From Paragorgia papillata (lineage: Eukaryota; Cnidaria; Anthozoa; Scleralcyonacea; Coralliidae): a stretch of DNA of 64,000 nt. Both the position numbers and the translations under genes were made by a program. The stretch spans positions 2,597,501 through 2,661,500 of the forward strand of contig JAWNZC010000419.1 in NCBI GenBank assembly GCA_035771165.1, in the 5' to 3' direction. Shown here in pieces: positions 28,440 through 41,377 of this stretch. Numbering within the stretch: the first letter of the stretch is position 1; every line of letters starts with the position of its first letter. Below the pieces are notes generated by a model. The model was not told the DNA's origin, searched no databases, and worked only from the letters and a program-made list of their open reading frames with translations.

Positions 28440-29375
28440 TTTTGAACTAGCTAATACAAATAGTTGATCAAGTGTTGAACTAGAGTATCAAAGATTGTGA
28501 GTTGGATGATCTTGTAGCTCAGTTGATAAAGTGTTGAAATAGAGTATCAAAGATTGTGAGTTGGATGGTATTGTAGCTCAGTTGGTAGAGTGTTGAACTA
28601 GAGTATCAATTAAAGATTGTGAGTTGAATGGTCTTGTAGCTCAGTTGATAGAGTGTTGAACTAGAGTATCAAAGATTGTGAGTTGAATGGTCTTGTAGTT
28701 CAGTTGATAGAGTGTTGAACTAGAGTATCAAAGATTGTGAGTTGAATGATCTTGTAGTTCAGTTGATAGAGTGTTGGACTGGAGTATCAAAGATTGTGAG
28801 TTGGATGATCTTGTAGCTCAGTCGATAAAGTGTTGAACTAGAATATCAAAGATTGTGAGTTAAATGATCTTGTAGTTCAGTTGATAGAGTGTTGAACTAG
28901 AGTATCAAAGATTGTGAGTTGGATGATCTTGTAGATCAGTTAATAGAATGTTGAACTATAGTATCAAAGATCGTGAGTTAGATGGTTTCGTAGCTCAGTT
29001 GGTAGAGGGAACTAGAGTATCAAAGATTGTGAGTTGAATGGTCTTGTAGATCAGTTAATAGAGTGTTGAACTAGAGTATCAAAGATTGTGAGTTGAATGA
29101 TCTTGTAGTTCAGTTGTTAGACTGGAGTATCAAAGATTGTGGGTTGGATGATCTTGTAGTTCAGTTGATAGAGTGTCAGTGCAAGCTAGAGTATCAAAGA
29201 TTGTGAGCTGAATGATTTTGTAGTTCAGTTGATAGAGTGTCAGTGCAAACCAGAGTATCAAAGATTTTGATCTGAATGATCTTGTAGTTCAGTTGATAGA
29301 ATGTTGAACTAGAGTATCAAAGATTGTGAGTTAGATCGTCTCGTAGCTCAGTTGATAGAGGGAACTAGAGTATTT
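28440..29375. repeat. tandem array of a 59-bp tRNA-like unit
   Basis: About 16 copies of a unit reading TCTTGTAGCTCAGTTGATAG, AGTGTTGAACTAGAGTATCA, AAGATTGTGAGTTGGATGA. It carries an intact A box (TAGCTCAGTTGGTAGAG), an anticodon-arm-like segment and a decayed B-box region (GTGAGTTGGATG), truncated before the acceptor 3' strand. It begins about 55 bases upstream of the cysteine-rich gene's start codon. Confidence 0.92.
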
Positions 29376-30390
29376 TAACCCTTTTATAGTCGGCTATAGA
29401 GTCTAAGGCCCACATTGCTAAATCATCTTCTCTTTCCTACACGGCTATCCATTTCTCCTCATCTTAGATATCTCACCCATCAAAGAACAAACGCCTAATT
29501 GTTTTTTATCCACGACTAATGGACCAAAAGGTAATGTAATTAACCAGATTGGAATTCCTTCAAAAACTTCCCGAAGAACCAAAGAACATCAAATAATTTA
29601 TACTACAGTTAAATAATACGGTATATCCTACCCATTAAGGAGCATAGACGAATGAAAGTCCAACGAAATCTTTCTGAATAGTGCGACAGTTTCGGATAGA
29701 GTTCGGTTGCTCTATTTGTTAGGCCATACACCGACACCGTATAATTTAGCCACGGAGGCACAAACAAAGCCGCACTGCATGTCCCGAGAAGGGAATGCAT
29801 TGTTGCTAATATCTGTTGCGTTTATCCCATGATGGTTAATCATTAAGTTCCACACAGCGGGCCAGGGAACACAGTCAAGCTGTGGCCTAAATCTTCGCTT
29901 GCTTTTGTCGCGAGACAAAAACAGGCCCCCGCGATGACAAGCGCTGTCTTGAACTTACAAATTGCCAAGCAAAAGGGTAATTCATTATACAGAGAATGGA
30001 AAACATGAAAAAACCGCCTCTAATTGTCGGAAACATTTCGGAACTTAGGGTTCCGACAAGGAGATGTGACGCATAGGATGATTTCAGACGTCAAATAGGC
30101 AGGAATTGATCGAAGTCGATCATTCCTGTCCGAGGGTTTCCCCGCTCAGATCAAGGCAGAGGTGAATAAAATCGTCTGGTGTTAGCCGGAATAAATTATT
30201 AAAGACCAATCCGTATATATAGGGAAAAAGCTATAAATAAAGCTTTTAACTCATTCCTGTCCGACGGCTTCCCCAGAAGTGAATATAATCGTCTTGCTTT
30301 TTACTTCAAAGTCTCATTTGCTCTAAACCACGCAAAGCGAATTGTGTTCTAAAAATATAAAAGCATCCGAGGGTTGCGTAGGCAGTGTTT
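29376..30390. other. spacer, no supported gene
   Basis: Mixed sequence. Two short minus-strand frames (29609-29800 and 29712-29918) lack splice support. A dispersed unit with ATTCCTGTCCGAGGGTTTCC appears at 30110 and 30250, with a relative at 31345. Confidence 0.5.
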
Positions 30391-30394
30391 TGGA

Positions 30395-31290
30395 TAAACG
30401 CAAAAAGATGATCAACTGCCGAGACCAGTTTTAGAACGAAAATTGAATACGAAACTCAAAGTTCTTCGTCAGAGTAATATAAAAGTAGAGTAATATAAAA
30501 GTAGAGTGCTGTGTAGGCAGTGTGTTACGATTTATAGAAAATGTTAAAGGTGGTGAACTGTCGAGATCTTAGAGAACGAAATACTGACATTTCAAGCCAA
30601 AGTTCTTCATCAGAGTAATATAAAAGTAGAGTGCTGTGTAGGTAGTGTGTTATGATGTATAGAAAATCTTAAAGGTCGTGAACTGTCGAGATTTTAGAGA
30701 ACGAAATACTGACGTTTCAAGTCAAAGTTCTTCATCAGAGTAATATAAAAGTAGAGTGCTGTGTAGGCAATGTGTTACGATTTATAGAAAATCTTAAAGG
30801 TGGTGAACTGTTGAGATTTTAGACTGAACGAAATACTGACATTTCAAGCCAAAGTTCTTCATCAGAGTAATATAAAAGTAGAGTGCTGTGTAGGCAATGT
30901 GTTACGATTTATAGAAAATCTTAAAGGTGGTGAACTGTTGAGATTTTAGACTGAATGAAATACTGACATTTCAAGCCAAACTTCTTCATCAGAGTAATAT
31001 AAAAGTAGAGTGCTGTCTAGGTAGTGTGTTATGATGTATAGAAAATCTTAAAAGTGGTGAACTGAGATATTTTAGAGATCGAAATACTGATGTTTCAAGC
31101 CAAAGTCTCCTTCATCAGTAGAGTGCTGTGTATAAACAGTGTGTTACGATGTATAGAAAATCTTAAAGGTGGTGAACTGAGATATTTTAGAGATCGAAAT
31201 ACTGATGTTTCAAGCCAAAGTCCTGCATCAAAGTAATATAAAAGTACAGAGTGATGTGTGTAGGCAGTGTTTTCCATAAAGGTGATGAAC
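30395..31290. repeat. tandem array of the 120-bp CTGATGAAG/GAAACGTCAG family
   Basis: About seven copies of a roughly 120-bp unit. On the minus strand each reads CTCTGATGAAGAACTTTGGC, TTGAAACGTCAGTATTTCGT, then a region with TAAGATTTTCTATACATCGT. Single or inverted copies occur at 6291, 32230-32950, 34770-35060, 35820-36200 and 40110-40460. Confidence 0.9.
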
Positions 31291-31544
31291 TGCCAGGAGT
31301 TTTTTTACCAATTTAATTGGACAGGAAAGACAGATCGTTATCAACTCATTCCTGCCAGCTCCAAGAGCTTCCCCGGAGGTAAAAAGGCGACACTCGAGGC
31401 ATTACAAAGAATGAGAGAAAAATATTAAAACTGTTTCTAATTGTTGAAAGTGTTTAAAAGTATAGTTCTGAATAAGAGCTGTACTATTTTTTTCGTTTGT
31501 TTTTGCTGTACAAGCTATCGTAAGTTAAACTCATAGAAAATCTC

Positions 31545-31615
31545 TGAGCTCCAGACGGGACTCGAACCCACAACCTTCCGAATAACAAACGGAAAAACTT
31601 TACCAATTCCAAGCT
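31545..31615 (-). repeat. decayed tRNA-like SINE head
   Basis: On the minus strand it contains GTTGTGGGTTCGAGTCCCGT, an intact T-arm with B box, preceded by a degraded anticodon and D region. Probably a relative of 5128-5197. Confidence 0.5.
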
Positions 31616-32229
31616 GAAAACACTACTAACATAGCTGTACTTAGGTTGAGAGAAGAGAACCTTTCTCTAATTTTTCCAAAGAATCACCGAAAAACTGGCA
31701 CAGCGGTTTGATACAACGGTGCGCCACTTATAGTCCAGAAAATGTGGCCTTTCGATCCACAAATTCTTGCTTTTATACTGTACAATTTATCACCATGCAA
31801 ACATTGAAAGAATGAAAAGAGAGTCGGCAAAAAGGACGAATTATCACGGGTAGAATTGTCATTAAGATGTTTGCCTCCGTTTGTCGCTCAATTTGGGTCT
31901 TTGAGGTACACCGTTAAAAAACAAACAGACGCATGTCTTAATTATGAAAGCATTATGTGGACAATAACACGGGCGTGGGATAATGATTTTTAATATTCTA
32001 GCAAAATTTGCGGTAAACAGCACAAGGAAATGCACATAGGTAGGGGAATGTAAGCGAATAATAAATGGAATAGCCGATTTGGTAGCAAACTTGAACATAG
32101 TTTGGAAAATCATTTTAACCATGGTTAAACTGCATAAAGTGCTATAGAGTTAGAAAAGAAAGAAGAAGAATAAAGTAATATTTACTAAATTATGGCCAAG
32201 TGTATAAAGAGGGAGCGGAGATGAAATAC

Positions 32230-32950
32230 AGAGATTTTTAGTAACGAAATACTAACGTTTCGAGCGAAGCCCTTCATCAGTTCATCAGAATGATATAACT
32301 TCACACTTCATAAAAGTGCTGTGTATATAGGCAGTGTTTTACGATGTAAAGAAAATTGGTATTGTCAATGGAGAACGAAATACTGACGTATCCATAGTAA
32401 TTATAGGGCTCCTCGCTCGAAACGTCAGTATTTCGTTCCAAAAAATCTCGACAGGATTTTCAACTTTAGGATTTTCTATATACATGGTAAAACACTGCCT
32501 ACACAACACTCTACTTTTATATTACCCTGATGAAGAACTTTGGCTTGAAACGTCAGTATTTCATTCTCTACCGAGTTTTGAAGCGCTGAAGCTGGAAATG
32601 AAAAAGCGTTCACAACCTTTAAGATTTTCTATACATCGTAAAACACTGCCTACACAACACTCTACTTTTAAATTACTGGCTGATGAAGAACTTTGGCTTG
32701 AAACGTCAGTATTTCGTTCTCTACCGAGTTTTGAAGCGCTGAAGCCGAAAATGAAAAAGCGTTCACAACCTTTAAGATTTTCTATACATCGTAAAACACT
32801 GCCTACACAACACTCTACTTTTATATTACTCTGATTGTGATGAAGGACTCCGCGCGAAACGTCAGTATTTTGTCCCAAAAAATATCGATAGTTTACCACC
32901 TTTTCGCTTTGCATATATCCAAAACACTTCCCACGCAGCACTCTACTTTC
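32230..32950. repeat. CTGATGAAG family, tandem and inverted copies
   Basis: Plus-strand copies (GCTTGAAACGTCAGTATTTC) at 32530, 32700 and 32855 face a minus-strand copy at 32250, making a partly foldback block. The ORF at 32334-32834 is a repeat translation. Confidence 0.85.
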
Positions 32951-33218
32951 TTATGCGCTCTCTATTATTGATATAATTAGAATACGGCGAGTGGAACAGA
33001 ATGGATTCGCACTTCATTTTAACAGTTTGAAGGCCGCGTCGTCGAGCTTGCGGCATCGAAAATCTTATGGTCCCTATATATTGAAAATTTGTAAACGAGC
33101 TCATCGTAACTTATTTAAACCTTGGCTTATATATTATCCGCAGCTTATTTTCTCGAAAGCTCATGGAGCAATAAATAATAAACGACGTGTTTCCACAAAT
33201 TCAAGCTTGTATAAATGG

Positions 33219-33361
33219 GATATTACACGGTGGCGAGAAGATATGGATTTTATGTTCGAGTGGCAACGGGACAATATCTCACGAGTGAGCGCAGCGAATG
33301 AGTGAGATATTACTCTTGCCACGAGAACATAAAATCCATATCTTTGAGCTACCGTGTAATG
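33219..33361. mobile_element. 143-bp palindrome with ends ATTACACGGTGGC
   Basis: The arms read ATTACACGGTGGCGAGAAGA and their complement, with GTGAGATATT in the centre. I associate this palindrome with anthozoan genomes, from memory. It supports the organism assignment. Confidence 0.75.
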
Positions 33362-33814
33362 TTCTATTTATTATATGGACAATGAAATTATGCGTGGAAG
33401 TGATGTTGATAAACTGGGTTTAATGCAAAAACGACAACCGCTTGACTTAAAACTTTTAGAAAATCAAATGAAAAATACAACAGCTTCTACGAATACGTCA
33501 TTTTACGTGAAAAAGAAGTTACTGGCTTAAATTTACTTAATTCGAAACTTACGGAAAAAGGCGTAAATTTTGACTTGTCGATATGTCACTCGCGAGCATT
33601 ACATATGAGAAATACGCCACTCGGTTCCCGGATGTAGTGAAATATGGATTCTACGAGTGTTTTAGTTGCTAGTAAAATACTCTTCAACGGCTTTATAATT
33701 ATTGATGAAGATTAAATCGATATTCCCCACAGAAGCCAAAGAGATCTAGAACAGCACGGAAATTAAAATTCTTTTAAATTTTCCCTCAATATTGTTCGCA
33801 GTGGGCATATCGCG

Positions 33815-34129
33815 ATCTGATCATAGTCAATCGAGACATGGTCTGGAAACTCAGCTAAAGTCTTTGGTCTATCTTTTTGTTCGCCTTTATGCATTTTTCT
33901 GCACGGTGCACCGTCACTGAACACATTGTATTTTAGTATAATGAAAGAATTGTCCAATAGCAACGTTTCAGTTCAATCACTCAACCGTGCTATTTAAATA
34001 TTAATAAACCTAAAACAAAGGATGTGCACGGTGTAAGGTACGGTTCAACATAAAATCCCAGCTCATTATAGGCGCTTTGAAGTTTGCCGAGTTTCCAGAC
34101 CATACCTCGATTGACTATATGATCTGATG
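33815..34129. mobile_element. inverted-repeat element, copy 1
   Basis: The ends read TCATAGTCAATCGAGACATG, GTCTGGAAACTC and their complement. The interior (TTTGTTCGCCTTTATGCA, CTCATTATAGGCGCTTTGAA) recurs at 60765-61030. Confidence 0.75.
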
Positions 34130-34243
34130 AGACGGTTTTTCTAGTTCTCTTTATATATGATTGATTTGAAAAGCTTATGTACTGTGATGATATATACGCC
34201 ACACTATCCGTTTATGCGGTCAAATCGTCCTCATCAATACATT

Positions 34244-34479
34244 AGCGAGGCTCAGATCACACTTCCACTACCGCTACTGCTACCGTAAATGTGGTTAAGC
34301 TGATGTAATGTTCGTTTTTTCGTTCTGTAGTCGTAGTTGGTTTTAATCCTAGTATCGTAAAACGCTTTCTTTTTGCATTAGGTTCGAGACCTGCGACCAT
34401 TACTGAACGTAAAAACAATATTTGACATGCTTAATTATATTTACGGTAGCGGTAGTGGAAGTGTGATCTGAACCTCGCT
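34244..34479. mobile_element. 236-bp inverted-repeat element
   Basis: The ends AGCGAGGCTCAGATCACACT and TTCCACTACCGCTAC are mirrored at the right. No ORF. The target duplication is uncertain. Confidence 0.75.
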
Positions 34480-34769
34480 ATTGTATAAAGAAACACAATC
34501 ATTCTGCGAATTGCAGCTAGAATTTTCGGACCTAATGACAACGCTAAATTCATAAGACCTACATATATTCCAGTTTCATCATCTCTAAAATTATCGTTTT
34601 TTCTCACTCTACATACATGTAAGCACTCGACATAACACAGCTCTTGAAGAAATAGCTCTTTTTTTACTACAAAGTCCCATTTGCTCTAATGCGCGAAGAA
34701 AGTGTGTTCTAGAAATAAAAAATATGTATAGAGGGCTGCATGCGTAGGCGTGTTTTAGTGGATACACTG

Positions 34770-36200
34770 CGAAAAGATAATCAACTGCTGAGATTTTGGA
34801 ACGAAAATCGAAATACTGACGTTTCAAGCCAAAGTTCTTCATCAGAGTAATATAGAAGTAGAGTGTTGTATAGACAGTGTGTTACGATGCAGAAAATCTT
34901 AAAGGTGGTGAACTGTAAAGATTTTAGAAAATGAATACTGACGTTTCAAGCCAAAGTCCTTCATCAGAGTAAAATAGAGTGTTGCATGTGTAAACAGCGT
35001 TTCACGATGTATAGAAAATCTTAGAGAACGAAATACAAATGTTTCATGCAAGCCACGTTTATAGGAAACGTTTTGCAGGTTCCTACATTTTCTTTACGTT
35101 GATTAGAAATACAAGAAGCGAGTTGACAAGAAACAAGCCGTGTTTCTTTTTTGTAACTTATATCTTTCTTTTATTCACAACAACTCTATTTTCTCCATTG
35201 CTTTTGTATTAGAAATTACGTTCCGTATGCTTGTACTGTGATAGATGTACAATATTTCATTTTTGTTTCCGAATTATTTTTGTAGAAACACGAAATGTTT
35301 AAAATTATAATCACGAAGTTCTCTTTTATACACAAGCCCGGTAAATTATATATATATATAGTCAAATATATAATTAGGGGGGAAATAGTGAAAGGAAATT
35401 CAGCAAGGACAGGTGAAAAGCTCAATTATCATAAGAATCTTTCGCCACATGTTTATTTCGCGAATTTCGAATAGCTATATTTCGCGACACTATTAAATTT
35501 CGCGACTTTGTGTAGCTTGTACCTAGAATTTAATGATCAAATAATCTTGAGATGAGACGAACTCACATGCATGCATATTAAATAAAACTGTTTCGTATAT
35601 TTCGGCTTTGTTTTAATGGCGCGCATGCACCTAAGGCAAAAAAGATATGATAATATCCTGTACATAGTTCATAAAATGAATCATATATATAAATATAAAT
35701 AAACATGTGCATAAGAGAGAGACTTTATTTAGACTCAGAATTTCTTCAGTTATAAACTGCATAGTTTACAAGAACGCTGAAATTATTCATAAGAACATTA
35801 TATATACTTTATGACTATATTAATTTGATTATGATGTACAGAAAATTTTATAAAGATGGTGAACGCGGTGAAGATTTTAGAGAATGAAAAACTGATATTT
35901 CAAGCCAAAGTCCTTCATAAGAGTAATATAGAAGAACAGCGTTGTGTAGGCAGTGTGTTACGATGTATAGAAAATCTTAAAGGTGGTGAACCGCTGAGAT
36001 TTTGGAGAACAAAATACTGACGTTTCAAGTCAAAGTCCTTCATCAGAGTAATATAAAAGTAGAGTGCTGTGTAGGCAGTGTGTGACGATGTATAGAAAAT
36101 CTTAAAGAGGGTGAACTGCTGAGATTTTGGAGAACGAAATACTGACGTTTCAAGTCAAAGTCCTTCATCAAAGTAATATAAAAGTAAAGTGCTGACGTCC
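34770..36200. repeat. scattered CTGATGAAG-family copies with AT-rich spacer between
   Basis: Copies lie at 34770-35060 and 35820-36200 (GAAATACTGACGTTTCAAGC and AAGTCCTTCATCAGAG). Between them is AT-rich DNA with no gene seen. Confidence 0.75.
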
Positions 36201-36931
36201 AGTGTGTGTGTGTGCAAGAGAGTAGGGACTTTAAGATGCTAGGACGAAGACGGCGGTTAAAACGCAAGATAAGTTTTACAATTTAAAGAAGTCACGGTTA
36301 ACTAACTATTATATTTGGTATTTGAAGCTAGTTTGGTGACTTCCAAAACGCCCCAGTATTGCTAAAATGATTGTGGTGTCCGTATTGAAGTCAATCTCAA
36401 GCAACAGTTCTCATCTTTTGGCCGTTGACGTCGTCCCGAAAACGTGAAAATGCTCTGAGTGGCGTTGTATAAAGAACGAGGACGGTGTTAAGATTACTCT
36501 TGGGACTAAAAATTATTCATTTTCTTTGTTTTGCAAAAAGAATTCTTTTGTTTAGAGGACGTCGTCGTTGAGGTTGACGTCGTGGACCTTAAAGTCCCTA
36601 GTGTATGTGCCAGAGAGAGAGTGAGTGAGCGAGCGAGTGACAGACAGACAGACCGACAGAGTGAGTGAGAGCAGGATTACAGCACAGCTAAACACAATAG
36701 AGTCAACACTGCCAAATTTTGACCTCGAAAAAGCATGCTGTGTAGGTTTGTCAACAAAGATTTCCATTACAAGCTTTCGTTAACAAAGTAGCTAACAGGA
36801 AAGTCCAAATGCATAAAACGATTACAAATCCACAAGTGGTCTAACTGTGAATAAACAGTTTCGGCAGGAGACCATAATTCAACCGAGTTCTCTATCTCTA
36901 TATATCCACATGCATCACCCGTAAGCGTTAT

Positions 36932-36934
<3 letters not shown>

Positions 36935-37023
<89 letters not shown>
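36935..37023. repeat. (GA)n microsatellite
   Basis: About 44 uninterrupted GA dinucleotides. No gene is visible in 36200-36934 or 37024-37545, apart from a short GAGTGAGC/CAGACAGA run near 36620-36670. Confidence 0.97.
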
Positions 37024-37026
<3 letters not shown>

Positions 37027-37545
37027 ATACATGGAATAGATGTGGCGGAAAAATCAATAAATCACTCCATTTTATATAATAAATGAACAAGAATATATGC
37101 ATAATCAGATGTTTACGCCTTGTCTGAAAAGGTTTTTGAAAAGGCTCTGAAAAGGTTTTTGTTTTTTTTTAAAAATAAATATTTAAATAAAATAAATATT
37201 TAAATAAAATAACTATTTTCTCGCAACATTGCGACGCTGTAAGCCGACAAGAAAATTTGTTTTACAATTTGTTGTAGAACAAGGTTGTACATTACAACTT
37301 GCAACGCAACAATGCGGCGACGGGAAAGCTGGTTGAAACGTAAAAATGCTTTTATCTGCGTTGTCAATTTGCCTTTGTAAAGACTCTACTGTTTGACATA
37401 AAATTCTGTTGTTGAAACACCTTGTCGTATAGTCGTTATCTTAAAATCTCCGCAAGAGTTGAGATCTATTCCTTATTCAGCAAACAAAAAGCGAAAGGGA
37501 GCCAACGACATAAATAATGTAAACCACAAAAACATTTAGTTCCAA

Positions 37546-38109
37546 CAATCGCCGGATTTAGGACTGTGGAGGCCCCTGGGCGGTCACTGACCAGCACAAT
37601 ATATCAATTCTAGATCTATTTCTGAATGTATGCTAAGTTACATAGTCATATTTTTTTGAATAAGATGTAGGTAATTGGACTGACACTGGGGTTATAGAAT
37701 GTAGATGAATAAAATTTGCAAAGAGTGCGGTATATGGCCTTAGGCCAAAAAGCGCATCTTGCTGTATTTTTTGTTAACTTGTGAAGGCAACGACGGTTGA
37801 AGGCGCAGTGTAAATTTGATACGGGAGTAAGTTAAACAATTATAAGAACGGATTAAAGATACGTAAGTAATATTCAGTATATATAGTACATGGGACACAA
37901 CCCTCTATATATCATATATATCATCTATATATCATCCATATATCTTTTGTCTTGTTTTTGACTCATATTTTCGGCTCTCAAGATTTTTTTCATTTCAACA
38001 CCTATTTTTTCAACTTTCAAGACATTTTTGTGCAGGCCCCCCCTTAAACATTATTTTGTGGGGGGCCCTGGGCGACCGCCCAGTCCACCCTGTCCTAAAT
38101 CCGGCACTG
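37546..38109. mobile_element. hAT-like element, GCCGGATTTAGGAC ends
   Basis: The inverted ends are GCCGGATTTAGGACTG and GTCCTAAATCCGGCACTG. The right end matches the CAGTGCCGGATTTAGG start seen in many hAT elements. Flanks AGTTCCAA and GTTTCCAA are a likely, degraded 8-bp duplication. The interior is GC-rich near the ends and AT-rich in the centre, without an ORF. Confidence 0.65.
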
Positions 38110-38992
38110 GTTTCCAACAAACAAGAATTAACCTGCACAAAACTCGTAAGAGAGTCAACAACAGGTTCGCAGAGTTTATAGAATAATTATAGAATATACG
38201 ACTATGCCTGATCCAAAAAACGAAATCGAAAGACAGTCACGGACATAAGATAGTAGGAATGAAAACAACAACAAAAATTAGTTTCAACAGGAAAGAATTA
38301 ATCACGGAACACCCGCGGTGTGATAAAACACGCGAGCTGAATTCGAAAGAGTCATATACACAGGGCCGACGCGAGCTTCTAGGAGTTGGGAGGGTACGAT
38401 TTCCGAAGGGCACATTACGTGGATTGCGCAATCACACCGCGTAAAACCAGTTTCAAGAAGAGGCCATTTGATCAGGGTTTTTAACTTTTGGTGTATATCG
38501 AAACAAAAAAAGCAAAACAGTACGTTTATTCTACTAAATCGTTATTTAGAAGTTATTACAGATTCCTACATGCAATAATATATAAAGTAATATGACAAAA
38601 TGAAAATTATATGGAATGTCGAAGCAATCTTAAATAAAAAAACTTATCCCAGTCTCCGCAAATATCTGTTAGTCTGTTACTTGGGTCGTGGGAAGATAAC
38701 GAATATTATATATTTGGCTACATTTTGTTCATAACAATCCAGTTGAAAAAGGCATGCATGCTCTGCGCGCACGCGTTTTGTTTAATATCCAGGGCTTGGC
38801 TAAAAAAGGGCACTTCTTCGCCAAATTATTGGGGGGGTAAATACCCCCTACCCCCCTCAGTCGCGCCGGCCCTGCATAAACATGCAGTATAAGAGGTTCG
38901 CTGAGTTTAGAGTAATTAGAATTTATCCCTGGTTGAGCAGACGAAAGTTGAAGACAGCAAGCGGAAGCAATTCAGTTTCAAAGACAAAGTAT

Positions 38993-39190
38993 ATATATTA
39001 TTAGTTAAATAAAAGTAGCGTGCTGCGTAGGCAGTGTAGAAACAACAATCGAAATATAGTAAGGTTAGATATACTGCCGAAACAGAGAACGTAGGAATCT
39101 AATTTGGGATCTATCCCCATAGCTTCTTCAGCAAACAAGTGGAAAAGACAGACAACGACAAAAGATGTAACACAGAAACACCAAAGAAAT
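38993..39190. repeat. TAGCGTGCTGCGTAGGCAG family copy
   Basis: It starts AAAAGTAGCGTGCTGCGTAG and continues GTAAGGTTAGATATACTGCC. Related copies are at 50228-50420, 51055-51340 and 63640-63870. It appears to be a sister family of the CTGATGAAG repeats, sharing GCTGYGTAGGCAGTGT. Confidence 0.8.
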
Positions 39191-39537
39191 TTAGTTTCAA
39201 AGTATAACATGTCGGCAGATATAAGAGTAGGAATCTAGTTCCCTGCTTTAGCGAAGGCAAAAGATAGCCACGAGATAAATAAAAACACTAATTTAAACAG
39301 CGTCGCATAGACAAGAGTTAATATCTATTCCTGGTTCAGAAAACGAAAGAAAAAGACAGACAACATAATTAATAAACTATGTATACTGAACGAAAACACC
39401 ACAAGAATCAAAGTAAAACAAAAGCAAAAGACAGACAACCAAAAAAAATGAAAGCAAATATAGGAGTATAGAGATTTGTTCCCTACTTCAACAAACTATA
39501 TAGTTTGTAACGTATACGATAGGAGAAAGATAGGCAA

Positions 39538-39661
39538 CAAAATGATACCGCGGCTGAACAAAAACACCACAAGAAATTGTTTTCAAAAAAACAAAAGCAA
39601 CAAAATGATACCGTGGCTGAACAAAAACACCACAAGAAATTGTTTTCAAAAAAACAAAAGC
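39538..39661. repeat. two-copy 61-bp tandem duplication
   Basis: AAAATGATACCG, GGCTGAACAAAAACACCACA and AGAAATTGTTTTCAAAAAAA occur twice in direct order with one base change. No gene is seen in 39190-40110. Confidence 0.9.
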
Positions 39662-40109
39662 AAAAGACAGCTCATTCATGATACTGAATGAAAACTACAA
39701 ACGCATTAAAATTTCTACTTGCTACAGCCAGCGATGGCAAAAAACAGACAACAAGTTTGCGAAGATTATGCATGTATATGCGGTATAGATCTTTCTTTGC
39801 GGTTTGACTGCGTTAGCAATCGATGACAAGTATTTATTCAGACGTCTCGGGAGGCGCCAACAGTTTTATTGCAAAATAAACAGAAATCGTTTTTTTAAGC
39901 AAAAGGTATCGTTATTTATAAACATGTATACAATACATATGATCGAAAAAGTCTTTTTAAATAAGCATACTTTTGAGAAATTGCTTGTTTTATGCATCAT
40001 GACAAGTTTACTAATGAAATATTTACTGCACGATTGCTGTAGAAATGTTACTATTTATTTTACTACTATCGTAGTATTTTTTTTTACTTTTAAAGTATTT
40101 ATTTTTTTC

Positions 40110-40460
40110 AAGCTAAAGTCTTTCATCAGAGTAATATGAAAGTAGAGTGCTGTGTAGGCAGTGTCTTACGATGTATAGAAAATCTAAAGATGGTGAACTG
40201 TCGAGATTTTATTAGACTAGATGAAGTCATTCTTTGGCTTGAAACGTCAGTATTTCGTTCTCTAAAATCTCGACAGTCCACCCCCTTTAAGATTTTCTAC
40301 ACATCGTAACAAACTGTCTACACAGCACTCTACTTTAATATTACTCTGATGAAGGACTTCGGCTTGAAACGTCAGGATTTCGTTCTCTAAATTCTCGACA
40401 GTTCACCATCACCTTTAAGATTTTCTATGCATCATAACACACTGCCTACACACATCACTG
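40110..40460. repeat. CTGATGAAG family, inverted pair
   Basis: A minus-orientation piece (40115-40215) is followed by two plus-orientation copies. The family hallmarks GAAACGTCAG and AAGATTTTCTA are present in each. Confidence 0.85.
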
Positions 40461-41377
40461 TAACTATAAATAACTTAAGACGGCCACATTACAGCTAGGC
40501 CTCTCAGTGATATAATTAAACATCTGCTTGTTCTGCTAAACGCTCATTTCATTTTGACTAAATAAGGTAAATAAAAACTTTCCTCGACATTAATGGAACT
40601 GCTACGAAAACCTTAATCATGCGTTGGCGTGGACTCTTTTGGTAATTACATGAAACCCGTGATGAAACACAGGTTGTGTACTGTAATCGTATGGCAAAGG
40701 ATTGCGTTGTGTCTTCAATATCGATCCTATTCTATCCACTTAATTTCAGTCGGCTGAACCAACTCGGTTGCTTCATATTGCACGAGGAGAAATATACCAT
40801 GATTAAATCACGTAGAAAATTTGTCGCCAGAGTGCTATAATAATCTTTAATGCTAACAGCTTTCTTGAGCTTAATTTGAATTCTAAATTATTTAGAAAAC
40901 GCCAGAATGGCGGATAAGTCGCTTTGGCAGTTATCTTTAGCGAAAATGTTATCTTGTTAAGGTTTGTTATTACGTTTTTAATCAAATCTTCCGCCTCGTT
41001 TAGATGCCGACTATGAGACGGGGCTGGATAACAAGAACACGAATTATCTGGAGTGTCTCTAGCACAAAAATCTTCCCAAATTCGTGTAATAAATACTGTA
41101 TATGAGTAATGCATGCGTTTTATACTGAGGCGAGCTATGGATAGTTTCGAAATAATATCGTTTCGGTTTAGTCGGAATGATATCAAACATTTCAATAGCA
41201 ATTTCTTATCTTATGGCCGTGAGTAATTTAAACATGTATACCACAACGACGAGTGAGAAAATCGAAATAATACGTGCTTAAAATCATGTCGAAATATAAG
41301 GAGCCTTGTTCTCTAAGTTCAAACAAATCTTTATACAAATGGCCCCTCGAAATTCGATCCCTGTAAACCACAGCCGA
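40461..41377. other. spacer; unsupported 132-codon minus frame
   Basis: The frame at 40803-41201 on the minus strand is open but has no recognisable domain and an AT-rich codon pattern like the surrounding DNA. I do not call it a gene. Confidence 0.5.

Noticed and set aside
29609..29918. Overlapping minus-strand ORFs of 63 and 68 codons
   Set aside because: In different frames, no consistent splice sites, no recognised motif.
30395..31290. Hammerhead ribozyme in the CTGATGAAG...GAAACG repeats
   Set aside because: The CTGANGA and GAAAC core pieces and a possible ACG/CGT stem III are present, but I find no complementary stem I and only a poor stem II in most copies. A covariance search would settle it.
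40803..41201. 132-codon minus-strand ORF
   Set aside because: No domain, AT-driven composition, no splice support.
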